DNA of 64,000 nt from Streptomyces sp. CG1 (GTDB lineage Bacteria > Actinomycetota > Actinomycetes > Streptomycetales > Streptomycetaceae). Position 1 is the first letter of the stretch; each line of letters begins with the position of its first letter. The translations under genes were made by a program, and so were the position numbers. Positions 10,644 through 23,728 of this stretch are shown in pieces. The notes beneath the pieces were generated by a model. That model saw only the letters and a list, made by a program, of their open reading frames with translations. It was not told where the DNA came from and did no database searches. The stretch spans positions 4,774,001 through 4,838,000 of the forward strand of contig NZ_CP163518.1 of NCBI RefSeq assembly GCF_041080625.1, read 5' to 3'.

Positions 10644-12647
10644 TCAGATCCCCGGCCAGGCCTCCTCGTCGCGGAACAGGGGGCGGCCGTCGGGGAGGTA
10701 CGCGGGCACGTCTCCGTACGACTCGCAGCCGGGCCCGTAGGCGGGCTCGTGGGCAGGCCGGGCCCAGGTCCCCGCGGATGCGTACGGCTCGAATCCCGGT
10801 CCGTGGCCGTGTACGGGAGCCGGCACCCGCGCCTCCTCCCACAGCGGCATGCGCAGCTCACCCGTGTCCATCACGGCGTTGTTCTGCGAGCGGTGCAGCC
10901 GTGCGTACGCGCCACCCCGGGCGAGGAGTTCGTCATGGCGGCCGGTCTCCACGATCCGGCCCCGGTCCACGACGAGGATGCGGTCGGCGTCGGGGGCGAG
11001 GTTGAGATCGTGGGTGATCATGATCGTCGTACGGCCGGTCATCAGACGGCGCAGGGGTTTGACGACCCTGCGCGCGGCCATCGCGTCGAGGCCCGTTGTC
11101 GGCTCGTCCAGGACCAGGACGGGTGCGTCGCGCAGGATGGCGCGGGCGATGGCCAGGCGCTGGAGCTGACCGCCGGACAGGCGGGCCGAGTTGGGGTCGA
11201 CCTTGGTGTCGTAGCCGTCGGGGAGGCGGACGATGAAGTCGTGGGCGTCGGCCGCCCGCGCCGCCTCCTCGATCGCCTGGTCGCTGGCGCCGGGCCGGCC
11301 GCAGGCGATGTTGGCGCGCACTGTGTCGTGCAGCACCAGGGTCTCCTGGGGGAGCAGTGTGACGTACGCACGCAGGCGGGCCAGCGGGAAGTCCCGCAGG
11401 GGCACGCCGTCCAGGAGGACTTCACCGGCGTCCGGGTCGTAGAAGCGGAGCAGGAGCTTGGAGACGGTGGACTTGCCGGCGCCGCTCGGGCCGGTGACGA
11501 TCACCAGTTCGCCGGGGCTGACGGCGAAGGAGAGGTTTTCGAGGGCGCTCTTCTCGGCGCCCGGGTAGCGGAAGGTGACGTCCCGGACCTCCACCGTGCC
11601 GTCCGGGCGGCCGGTGTCGGAAGGGCGCCGGGGATCGGTGACCGAGGGGCGGACGTCCAGGATCTCGACGAGCCGCTCGGCGCCGGCCGTGGCGGCGGTG
11701 ACGGTGAGGCCCAGCTGGGCGAGGCCGCGGACCGGCGGATAGAGGTACCCGAGGAAGGCGGCGAAGGCGAGGAGCTGGCCGAGGGTCATCCGGCCGGTGG
11801 AGATCTCCCAGGCGCCGATGCCGATCACGGCGAGCACGCATACCGTCTCGATGACCTGTACGAGCTGCTCGTACGCCTCGTTGAGGCGGGTGGAGCGGAC
11901 CGAGGCGCGGAACCAGGCGGACGCCTCCTCGCGCAGCCGCCGCCGCTCGGCGTCCCGGCGGTCGTACGCCTGGGTGAGCACGATGTTGCCGAGGGACTCC
12001 TCCACCACGGAGGTGATCGCGCCGTCGGCGACGCGGCCCGCGCGGGAGACGTCCTTGATGGAGCCCGAGAAGCGGCGGGCGGCCAGCCAGAACAGGGGTG
12101 CGAGGACGAAGGTGGCGGCGGCCAGGTCCCAGCGCAGCCAGAACGCGGCAACCGCGTAGAAGAGCGCGGAGAAGGCGGCCGAGGCGGCGCCGACCAGGCC
12201 GGACACGACCATCGTCTCGATCGCCTCGACGTCGCCGGTCAGCCGGGAGAGCAGATCGCCCTGGCGGTGGCGCTGGAAGAAGTGCGGGGGCAGCTGCTGG
12301 ACATGGTCGAAGACGTGCTCGCGCAGGCGCAGCACGAACCGCTCGGTCACCCAGGCGGCGAGGGAGTTGCCGGCGTAGGCGACGATCGCGCCGAACACCG
12401 CGATCCCCAGCCACTTGCCCGCCGGGCTCCAGAACGCGGCCAGCGAGCCCTTCTGCAGAGCGTGGTCGGTGAGGTCGCTGAACAGCAGGATGGCCTCGGT
12501 CTCGGCGAGCGCGGCGAGCACCGTGCACAGCCAGACGACGAGCAGCCATTTTCTGAGCCCTCTGGTCAGCGGCCAGAAACGGCGGAATGCGGTTCGGGCG
12601 GGAATGGTGGGGGTTTCGTATGCGTACTCACCGTTCTCGCCACTCAT
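10644..12647 (-). CDS. ABC exporter half-transporter (membrane domain + ATPase)
   Basis: 667-residue type IV ABC exporter. The membrane domain with about six helices covers roughly residues 25-330 and the ATPase domain roughly 350-580, with Walker A GPSGAGKS, signature LSGGQLQRLAIARA, Walker B VLVLDEP and the H-loop ITHD. A Pro/Gly/Tyr-rich tail of about 80 residues follows and is not part of the ATPase fold. ATG at 12647 has AAAGGGGA upstream; the longer TTG start at 12680 would run into the terminator hairpin and is less likely. No peptidase (C39) domain is present. A gene for a 43-residue Pro/Lys-rich peptide precedes it across a terminator. The substrate is unknown; a peptide or lipid is possible. 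Confidence 0.9.
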   Translation of the reverse strand: MSGENGEYAYETPTIPARTAFRRFWPLTRGLRKWLLVVWLCTVLAALAETEAILLFSDLTDHALQKGSLAAFWSPAGKWLGIAVFGAIVAYAGNSLAAWVTERFVLRLREHVFDHVQQLPPHFFQRHRQGDLLSRLTGDVEAIETMVVSGLVGAASAAFSALFYAVAAFWLRWDLAAATFVLAPLFWLAARRFSGSIKDVSRAGRVADGAITSVVEESLGNIVLTQAYDRRDAERRRLREEASAWFRASVRSTRLNEAYEQLVQVIETVCVLAVIGIGAWEISTGRMTLGQLLAFAAFLGYLYPPVRGLAQLGLTVTAATAGAERLVEILDVRPSVTDPRRPSDTGRPDGTVEVRDVTFRYPGAEKSALENLSFAVSPGELVIVTGPSGAGKSTVSKLLLRFYDPDAGEVLLDGVPLRDFPLARLRAYVTLLPQETLVLHDTVRANIACGRPGASDQAIEEAARAADAHDFIVRLPDGYDTKVDPNSARLSGGQLQRLAIARAILRDAPVLVLDEPTTGLDAMAARRVVKPLRRLMTGRTTIMITHDLNLAPDADRILVVDRGRIVETGRHDELLARGGAYARLHRSQNNAVMDTGELRMPLWEEARVPAPVHGHGPGFEPYASAGTWARPAHEPAYGPGCESYGDVPAYLPDGRPLFRDEEAWPGI

Positions 12648-12689
12648 CGGTTTCCCCTTTCGAATCACCTTCCCGGACAAAAAAGAAAA

Positions 12690-12715
12690 GGGGCCGACGG
12701 TGCACCATCGACCCC
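12690..12715 (-). terminator. Intrinsic terminator/attenuator between peptide gene and ABC gene
   Basis: Read on the minus strand, GGGGTCGATGG and its partner CCGTCGGCCCC pair along the whole arm with two G-U pairs, around a TGCA tip. The arm is followed by the run TTTTCTTTTTT (12679-12689). This would end most transcripts after the 43-codon gene and let only read-through reach the ABC exporter. Confidence 0.75.
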
Positions 12716-12733
12716 TTTCGGATCAGCCTGGGA

Positions 12734-12865
12734 TCACTGGTCCCGGCCGGGGAACGGCTTGGGCAGTGGCTTCGGCTCGTGCTTCTTTGGGCGCGGCTTG
12801 GGCGGCGGAGGGGGGAGCTGCTTCTTGGGCTTGGGGGGCAGCGGGACAAGCTTGTTGAAGCCCAT
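12734..12865 (-). CDS. 43-residue proline/lysine-rich peptide (possible exported peptide)
   Basis: A short ORF with a convincing ribosome site (GGAGTAGGAA then ATG at 12865). It begins MGFNKLVPLPPKPKK, runs through a PPPPPKPRPKK centre and ends PKPFPGRDQ. About 40 per cent of the residues are proline and about a quarter lysine or arginine; there is no cysteine and no signal peptide. It is followed by a terminator and then an ABC exporter on the same strand. I do not recognise a characterised family. It could be a peptide exported by that transporter, a regulatory leader peptide, or a small nucleic-acid- or SH3-binding protein. No modifying enzyme is next to it. Confidence 0.6.
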   Translation of the reverse strand: MGFNKLVPLPPKPKKQLPPPPPKPRPKKHEPKPLPKPFPGRDQ

Positions 12866-12958
12866 TTCCTACTCCTAGTGTTTCGCAGTTCTTATGGTTT
12901 CGAGAATTCCGCGTCCGGCCCTCGACACCGAAGAACTTACACGCCCCACATCTCCCCG

Positions 12959-12976
12959 AATGGCAAAAATGGCAAA
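12959..12976. repeat. Tandem 9-bp direct repeat upstream of the peptide gene
   Basis: AATGGCAAA occurs twice with no spacer, about 95 bases before the peptide start. A second direct repeat, GAACCTGAG, occurs twice 20 bases apart at about 13030-13060. Both lie in the region expected to hold the promoter and could be regulator sites. Confidence 0.4.
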
Positions 12977-13066
12977 GGGGTGCTGTGAATACCTTGGTGG
13001 TTCCTGAGAGACCCGCCCGAAGCCCCATGCGAACCTGAGAATTCTCTTATGAACCTGAGCGTTGCC

Positions 13067-13825
13067 CTATGAGCCGGCCTTCGGTCCCCACGCCGCCAGC
13101 ACCTCGGTGTCCGTCGCCCGGGCGTGGAGGAAGTAGTCGGCCCACTCGGCGATGTCCGGGTAGGCGCACTCCGCGGTGAGCCGGGCCACGGCCGCCGGTA
13201 CGTCGTACGGCGTCACGCGCAGGTCGGCGCCGGGGCCGAGGAGGCACCAGTGGGCGCCGGGGCGGCCGTAGGGCATGCCTACGCTGCCCGGGTTGACCAC
13301 CAGACGGCCGTGGGCGAGGCGGACGTAGGGCACGTGGGTGTGGCCGCAGACGACCGTGCCGATGTCGGGGTCAAGGCCGGTGAAGACCTCCGCCCAGCGC
13401 TCGGGGCGGGAGTCCACCAGCACCAGTTCCTCGTCGTCGCGCGGGGTGGCGTGGCAGAACAGGACCGTGCCGAGGCCGCGGACGCGCAGGGTGAGCGTGC
13501 GGGGCAGGCCGGCGAGGAAGTCCACCTGGTCGTCGCGGAGTTCCCGGGCCGCGAACGGGCCGATGGGGTCGGGGATTTCGGTCCGCTCGCCGCGCCGGTA
13601 CTCCACCAGCTCCCGGTCGGCGTTTCCCGACAGCCACAGCACCCTCTCGCCCTGCTTCCGCAGCAGGTCCAGTACCTCGGCCGGCTGCGGGCCCGCCGTG
13701 ATGTCGCCGGTGAGGACGATCCGGTCGGCGGCGGCCACCTCGGGCTCCGCCAGGACTGCCTCCAGGGCGGGCAGTACCCCGTGGATGTCGGACAGGACCG
13801 CCAAGCGGGTGTGTTCCACGGCCAC
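13067..13825 (-). CDS. Calcineurin-like metallophosphoesterase (YfcE/MJ0936 type)
   Basis: About 252 residues. Metal-binding motifs are in order: SDIHGVLPALEAVL, TGDITAGPQP (GD), LSGNADRE (GNxD/E), FCHATPRDD (H) and CGHTHVPYV (GHTH), ending with VVNPGSVGMPY. These define the small phosphoesterase group related to YfcE and ApaH-like proteins, which hydrolyse phosphodiesters or phosphomonoesters using two metal ions. GTG at 13825 or 13819 is the likely start; the longer frame to 13942 runs through a terminator hairpin and shows no family similarity. The C-terminal 30 residues resemble those of Streptomyces homologues of unknown substrate. Confidence 0.85.
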   Translation of the reverse strand: MAVEHTRLAVLSDIHGVLPALEAVLAEPEVAAADRIVLTGDITAGPQPAEVLDLLRKQGERVLWLSGNADRELVEYRRGERTEIPDPIGPFAARELRDDQVDFLAGLPRTLTLRVRGLGTVLFCHATPRDDEELVLVDSRPERWAEVFTGLDPDIGTVVCGHTHVPYVRLAHGRLVVNPGSVGMPYGRPGAHWCLLGPGADLRVTPYDVPAAVARLTAECAYPDIAEWADYFLHARATDTEVLAAWGPKAGS

Positions 13826-13923
13826 TTCACCATCCCTGTTCGGTTTCCAGCGTTTCTTTTCCAGCACCTCCGTCGGCACCTCCGCCGGACGCGTGACGTG
13901 CCCCCGGGCCGCTCGCAAAGCAA

Positions 13924-13957
13924 CTGCGGGCGTCAGAGACACCCCTGACGCCCGCAG
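13924..13957 (-). terminator. Hairpin between small membrane protein and phosphoesterase genes
   Basis: CTGCGGGCGTCAG and CTGACGCCCGCAG form a perfect 13-bp stem with an 8-base loop. It lies just downstream of the small membrane protein gene in its direction of transcription. There is no long T-run, as is usual in Streptomyces. Confidence 0.6.
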
Positions 13958-13995
13958 TCACTTTCGTCGACGTACGTCGAAGCACGTCGACGTAC

Positions 13996-14196
13996 TCAGT
14001 TCGAGTGACGCCGACCGGCACGGACCCACGTCACGACAACGAGAGCCGCGGTGACGTACATCACGACGCTGGCGGTGGCCACAGATTCGACGTACGGCTC
14101 GTAGCCCTCCCCGCGGAGCTGGACCGCGAGGAACGCGAGAGCCGTGCCGAGCGCCGCGATAGCGGCGGACAGGGAGGCGAACGGGACCTTTGCCAT
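13996..14196 (-). CDS. Small two-helix membrane protein
   Basis: 66 residues starting MAKVPFASLSAAIAAL. Two hydrophobic stretches (about 8-25 and 39-57) are separated by a short polar loop RGEGYEPYVES, and the C-terminus is basic (RAGRRHSN). A good ribosome site (AGGGGGAAC) precedes the ATG at 14196. It is monocistronic, closed by the hairpin at 13924-13957. The function is unknown. An 11-bp direct repeat CGTCGACGTAC overlaps the region just past its stop. Confidence 0.7.
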   Translation of the reverse strand: MAKVPFASLSAAIAALGTALAFLAVQLRGEGYEPYVESVATASVVMYVTAALVVVTWVRAGRRHSN

Positions 14197-14283
14197 GGGT
14201 AGTTCCCCCTAACTGATGAGACTGGTCGATCCCGAGTCTACGTATGCCGCCGCCCACTCCTCTTTCGCATCCGCGAACACCTT

Positions 14284-19231
<4,948 letters not shown>

Positions 19232-19250
19232 CCGTCCCGGTACGACAGTG

Positions 19251-19284
19251 AAGGACGCCCCGCGGAACAGCGCGGGGCGCCCTT
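19251..19284 (+). terminator. serC terminator
   Basis: AAGG-CGCCCCGCG and its complement CGCGGGGCG-CCTT form a stem of about 14 pairs with the loop GAACAG, 20 bases after the serC stop. Confidence 0.75.
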
Positions 19285-19361
19285 CGTCACGTGCGCGTCA
19301 CCGCCTCGGAAGCGGATGCCGATGCGAAAGCGGATGCGGAAGCTGAAGCGGATGAGGCCGG

Positions 19362-20360
19362 TCAGCCCCGGCGCCGCAGCTGCCGCACCCCGAAGAGGAC
19401 GACCGCCCCGGCGGCGACGATGAGGGCACCGGCCTTCAGGCTCCCGCCGCCCCAGACATCCCTGGAACCCCTGAGCCGCCGGGAACGCGAACTCCCGCTC
19501 GCGGAAGGCATCTTGGACGCGGGCGGCAGACCGGGCACTTCCTTCGCCACGACCTCGCTGTCGGCGCCCTCGCTGCTGTACAGCAGCTTGGTCCCGTCGA
19601 CGGAGTAGCTGACGCCCTCACCCTGCCCCTGCAGCGGTACGTCGAGCTGGCCCGCGCGTTTGATCCGGCCGCCGTTCCAGTCGTAGTAGATGCCGCCGAA
19701 GTAGCCGCGTACGGCGAGCTGTCGGCCGTCCGGCGAGAAGGCCGCGTCCGTGGCCCAGAGGTCGACGGGGGCGATCGGCTTGAAGATGTTCGTGCCGGAG
19801 CCGGAAAGGGTGGCCGGGCCCTCGTACAGATGCCCGCCGTCCTCCTTCTTGTCGATGATGTAGACCCGCCCGGTCTTCGGGTGGACGATCAGCGACTCGG
19901 CGTCGCGCGGCCCGTTCGCGTACTTCACGACGTACTGCGCGACGTTGACCGTCTGGTCCTTCAGCTCCTTCGGCTCGGGCAGCCGGTAAATCCATACATA
20001 CGGCCATTTACCCCCGAGGTTGTCGCCGATGTCGCCCAGGTAGATCTCGTTGTCCGGCCCGATGGAGATGGCCTCGACGTCCCGCGGGGAACCGATGCCG
20101 CGCAGGGTGATCCTGGCGACGGTCCTCCCGGTCCGGCTGTCCACGGCGTAGACGTACGGCCCGTCGCCGCTGTCGTTGTGCGTCCAGTAGACGCCGGGGT
20201 GGAGACGGGACGCGGCGAGCCCGCTGGACTCGGTGATCCGCGGGTCCTTGAGGGTGAACCCCTGGTCGCCGTCACCGTCGGCGGCGGAGGCGGGCAGCCC
20301 GCGGCCGCCGGCGAGCAGCACCCCGGCAAGGACGGCGAGGACGGCGAACGATCGACGCAT
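19362..20360 (-). CDS. Secreted, membrane-anchored beta-propeller-like protein
   Basis: 332 residues starting MRRSFAVLAVLAGVLLAGG, with a signal peptide cleaved near ASAADGDG. Repeats typical of propeller proteins follow (PGVYWTHNDSGDGPYVYAVD, EAISIGPDNEIYLGDIGDN, DAESLIVHPKTGRVYIID, DAAFSPDGRQLAVRGY). A C-terminal hydrophobic helix (about 308-326) ends in RQLRRRG, so the protein is probably held on the outer face of the membrane. The longer frame adds an unlikely N-terminus. The catalytic role is unknown. It lies head-to-head with the SGNH hydrolase gene. Confidence 0.8.
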   Translation of the reverse strand: MRRSFAVLAVLAGVLLAGGRGLPASAADGDGDQGFTLKDPRITESSGLAASRLHPGVYWTHNDSGDGPYVYAVDSRTGRTVARITLRGIGSPRDVEAISIGPDNEIYLGDIGDNLGGKWPYVWIYRLPEPKELKDQTVNVAQYVVKYANGPRDAESLIVHPKTGRVYIIDKKEDGGHLYEGPATLSGSGTNIFKPIAPVDLWATDAAFSPDGRQLAVRGYFGGIYYDWNGGRIKRAGQLDVPLQGQGEGVSYSVDGTKLLYSSEGADSEVVAKEVPGLPPASKMPSASGSSRSRRLRGSRDVWGGGSLKAGALIVAAGAVVLFGVRQLRRRG

Positions 20361-20470
20361 GCCCCAAGCGTGCCACTCCCTCCGGGGGTTCACCGGAGCG
20401 CCCGAGAGGCCGCCCCGGACGTGGCGGGCCTCACACCCCACCACAGCGCGTGATCGTCCATCATGAGCGG

Positions 20471-21154
20471 ATGCTCAGGTTCATGCCCGTAGGTGACTCC
20501 ATGACGATCGGGAGCGCCGGCGAGCACACATGGCGTTACCGGCTGTGGCAGCATCTGCGGGACACGTACGACGGCCCCTTTACTTTCGTCGGCCCGCGCG
20601 AGGAACTGTACGACAAGTCGGCCGACGCCCCGACGTCCTACGCCTACGCCGACCCCGCCTTCCCGCGCCGCCATCTGGCCGGCTGGGGCGAGGGCTGGCT
20701 GCACATGGCTCCGCTGATCGGCGAGGCGGTGCGCGCACACCGCGCGGACGTGCTCCTCATCTCCCTCGGCCTGATCGACCTGGGCTTCTACACGAACGCC
20801 GAACAGACGGCGGAGAACGTACGGGCCTTCGTGACGGGCGCGCGGGAGGCCAACCCGCGCCTCCGCATGGTCCTGCTCCCGGTGATCCCGAACATCCGCA
20901 CCGAGGCCGACGCGTCGTTCGCCGACCAAGTGGACCTCTTCAACGTCCTGCTGGCGAAAACGGCCACCGACCTGGACGAGCCCCGCTCACCGCTGCTGCT
21001 GGCCTCGCCGCCCGAGTCGTACGACATTCACGCCGACACCTACGACGGCACGCATCCCAACGCGAGCGGGGAGCACCGGATCGCGGGCGCGTTCGCGGGG
21101 GCGATGTGGGAGGCGTGGGGGGTTGGACAGATGTACGCGGCTGGAACAAGTTGA
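20471..21154 (+). CDS. SGNH/GDSL hydrolase family protein
   Basis: 227 residues. Block I is MPVGDSMTIG (nucleophile Ser in GDS) and the C-terminal block DGTHPNASGEHRIAGA holds the catalytic Asp and His. The usual GxND block III reads SLGLIDLG, so the canonical asparagine is not obvious. There is no signal peptide. ATG at 20471 gives the compact domain; GTG at 20450 is an alternative. The substrate is unknown (ester or polysaccharide acetyl group). Confidence 0.78.
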   Translation: MLRFMPVGDSMTIGSAGEHTWRYRLWQHLRDTYDGPFTFVGPREELYDKSADAPTSYAYADPAFPRRHLAGWGEGWLHMAPLIGEAVRAHRADVLLISLGLIDLGFYTNAEQTAENVRAFVTGAREANPRLRMVLLPVIPNIRTEADASFADQVDLFNVLLAKTATDLDEPRSPLLLASPPESYDIHADTYDGTHPNASGEHRIAGAFAGAMWEAWGVGQMYAAGTS

Positions 21155-21242
21155 CTTGATTCCGGCGCCTCCTGGCTACGGTGCGTATCGTTGTACTGCG
21201 CGGCCGCACCCGTCCGTGGGGCAGCCGGGGAGGAGCGCCACG

Positions 21243-21836
21243 ATGACCGTCCTTGAAGACAGGATCGAGATGGCCGACGCCGACGCCAACACCAAGAGTT
21301 TGGACGAGTGGTTCGAGCGCCTTGAGCGGATGCCCGTCCCCGAAGGATTCAGGGTCGAGATCGTCGGGGGCTACGTCCATATGACGCCGCAGCGGGACAC
21401 GCACTGGGTAATCATCCGCCGAATCGTGCGGGCTCTGGAGGACAGGTTCGGGATGGACGTCACAGTGTTCTCGGACGTCCGGATCGACTTCCCGGGTCAT
21501 GAGAACGGCTTCTGCCCGGACGTCGCCATGCTCAAGGAGACAGCAAAGAAGGACGTCAAGGGCCACTGGCGCTACGAGGACGTCGAGTTCGTCGCCGAGG
21601 TCATCTCTCAAGGGACGGGCGCCAACGACTACGGCCCGAAGAAGACCGCCTACGCCGCCGCCGAGGTCCCCATCTACCTCATCGCCGACCCCTACCAGGG
21701 ACGGTGCCACGTCTACACCCACCCCAAGGGCGACGACTATGCCATGACGACATCGGTGGACTTCGGCACCGACATCGACCTCACCGACACAGTCGTCGAC
21801 CTCGTCCTCAAGACCGACGAGTTCCCGCGCGACTAG
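21243..21836 (+). CDS. Uma2 family (DUF820) protein
   Basis: 197 residues with ribosome site GGGAGGAGCG before ATG 21243. The PD-(D/E)XK-like core is visible: ERLERMPVPEGFRVEIVGGYVHMTP, then FCPDVAMLKE, then EFVAEVIS, with the lysine-bearing segment KKTAYAAAEVPIYLIADP. Uma2 proteins are abundant in Streptomyces; their nuclease fold is predicted but targets are unknown. A second Uma2 gene is at 42800. It is convergent with the lectin gene that ends 8 bases away. Confidence 0.8.
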   Translation: MTVLEDRIEMADADANTKSLDEWFERLERMPVPEGFRVEIVGGYVHMTPQRDTHWVIIRRIVRALEDRFGMDVTVFSDVRIDFPGHENGFCPDVAMLKETAKKDVKGHWRYEDVEFVAEVISQGTGANDYGPKKTAYAAAEVPIYLIADPYQGRCHVYTHPKGDDYAMTTSVDFGTDIDLTDTVVDLVLKTDEFPRD

Positions 21837-21843
21837 GACCGTC

Positions 21844-23631
21844 TCACACCTTGGGCGCGGTCTTGGAGAGGGTCCAGCGCTCGTCCTGTGCGCCGTTGCA
21901 GGGCCACTGGATGAGCTGGGAGCCCTTGGTGGCGGCGGAGCCCAGGCCCAGGCACTTGCCCGAGTAGACGTTCCGCAGCTCGTGGGTGTCCTGGTCGTAC
22001 CACCACTTCTCGTCCACCGCGCCGTTGCAGGTGTACTGGATCATGCCCGCCCCGTTGGCCAGGCTGGAGGCCGGGCCCATGCACTTGCCGGAGTAGGTGT
22101 TGCGCAGGAAGTACGCGGGGGCACCGTTGGAGTCGGTGGTGTTCTCGGAGAGCCAGTGTTCGTCCAGGGCCTTGTCCTCGGTCTTGCAGCCCCATTGGAT
22201 GACCTTCGAGCCGTTGTAGATCTCGCCGCCCGCGCCGGCGCACAGGGCGCTGTAGTCGTTGCTGAGGTAGGTGGCACGGTCGGCTTCACGGGGCAGCAGA
22301 GAGAAGACGACGCGCTTGCCCGTGACCTCGTTCATGCCCCACAGGCGGCCCGAGGAGAACGAGTAGGACAGGTTCTGGGTGAGGGGCGCGGCACGGGTGA
22401 GGATCGATACCTTGTCGTTCGGCTTGGCCTGCCAGATGCAGTAGTAGGCGTGGGTGTTCGTGGGGTCGGTGACTCCCATGTAGCCCGTCTCGCACATGGC
22501 CGATATGTAGTAGTACGTTCCGTCGGTGGCCACACCCTGCAAGCCATGGATGGGAGCGGCGTAGGCAGCCGTCGCCGTGACGGGGGACGTGCCGCCCTCG
22601 CCAAAGTCCTCGACCGGCCAGCGGATCACGTCCACGGGGTCGGTGCGGTCGGCATCCCCGTGGCGTCCGGAGACCAGGCGCGGCGGTGACACACTGCGGT
22701 CCAGGCTCAAGGAGCTCAGGCAGGCAATCCGTACCCGACGGCCCTGCTGGTCCTTTCTGTCACCGCAGTTCATTTTGGAGAGATTGCCCTGCTCGGCCTC
22801 GGTGCGGTTCGAGTAGCGGGCGACCATGGGCAGGGCCCACTGGTGGTACTCGGCCGAAGACGTGTCGCCCGCGATGCCCGAGCCCTTGGAGATGGAGTTC
22901 ACCTTCCACAGGTGGCTGAGGTCGTAGATCTGCAACTCGCCGCCGTTGGCCACGAACAGCCTGTTTCCGTACCAGACCGTCCCGTCGGCGTGTACGTCAT
23001 TGACCGAGGTGAAGTTGGGGTTGGCCCGGCTGCCGGTCGGCTGCACGAGCAGCACGTGCCCGTAGCTCCAGTCCGTGCCGGTCGACTCCAGGATGGAGAT
23101 GCGGGCTTTCTTGCTGCGGTCGTTCTCGCCGTTGCCGTAGTACCAGCTCGCCATGTACAGGTGGTGACCGTCGATCGTGCCGCTCGGGTCCGCGTCGTGC
23201 GAGGCGGTGAACCCCTGCGGATGCCAGCCCCCGGCCGGGTCATAGGCGCTGGTGTTGTCGTCCGTCTCGTCCCAGCAGAAGCCGTTGTACTTGAGCGTGC
23301 CGTTGATCCCGGTCGTGTGGCACAGGGGGCGGCCGACATGCTGCCGCGACTGGGCCACGCTCAGCGGCGACACCCTCGTCACGACGCCCTTCGCCTCGGC
23401 CCCCTCGATCACCGACCGCGCCGTCTCGCCCTCGTCAACACCCGGCATCTCCCGTGGATGGAGAACGAAGCCGGATGCGTCCTCGCTCGTGAACGGCTTG
23501 TCCTTGTCGTGGACGGGCGTGCTGTCGGCGACCGCCTGCTGGGTGCCCGATATCAGTGCCGCCAGCGAGGACAGAGCGACCAGCGCCGCTGTGATCCGTC
23601 CTCTGCGACGGTCCCGTTGCTTCACAGACAT
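21844..23631 (-). CDS. Secreted protein with C-terminal ricin-type beta-trefoil lectin domain
   Basis: 595 residues. The signal peptide includes RITAALVALSSLAALISG and cleavage is likely near AVADST. The central 400 residues resemble a beta-propeller (LYMASWYYGNGENDRSKKAR, DGTVWYGNRLFVANGGELQIYDL). The last about 130 residues carry three QxW-type trefoil repeats (KVIQWGCKTEDKALDEHW, GMIQYTCNGAVDEKWW, QLIQWPCNGAQDERW) that bind galactose- or xylose-like sugars. It is probably an extracellular carbohydrate-binding or depolymerising protein. An AraC regulator lies about 100 bases upstream on the same strand. Confidence 0.85.
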   Translation of the reverse strand: MSVKQRDRRRGRITAALVALSSLAALISGTQQAVADSTPVHDKDKPFTSEDASGFVLHPREMPGVDEGETARSVIEGAEAKGVVTRVSPLSVAQSRQHVGRPLCHTTGINGTLKYNGFCWDETDDNTSAYDPAGGWHPQGFTASHDADPSGTIDGHHLYMASWYYGNGENDRSKKARISILESTGTDWSYGHVLLVQPTGSRANPNFTSVNDVHADGTVWYGNRLFVANGGELQIYDLSHLWKVNSISKGSGIAGDTSSAEYHQWALPMVARYSNRTEAEQGNLSKMNCGDRKDQQGRRVRIACLSSLSLDRSVSPPRLVSGRHGDADRTDPVDVIRWPVEDFGEGGTSPVTATAAYAAPIHGLQGVATDGTYYYISAMCETGYMGVTDPTNTHAYYCIWQAKPNDKVSILTRAAPLTQNLSYSFSSGRLWGMNEVTGKRVVFSLLPREADRATYLSNDYSALCAGAGGEIYNGSKVIQWGCKTEDKALDEHWLSENTTDSNGAPAYFLRNTYSGKCMGPASSLANGAGMIQYTCNGAVDEKWWYDQDTHELRNVYSGKCLGLGSAATKGSQLIQWPCNGAQDERWTLSKTAPKV

Positions 23632-23728
23632 GTATCCCCGTTCTCGTTCGGTGGCCGGCGCTCACCCCCGCAAAGCGCCAGACGTACGAGTGGAGGATCT
23701 CGGAATCCCGCCGAAGAGTCGTTAGCAA

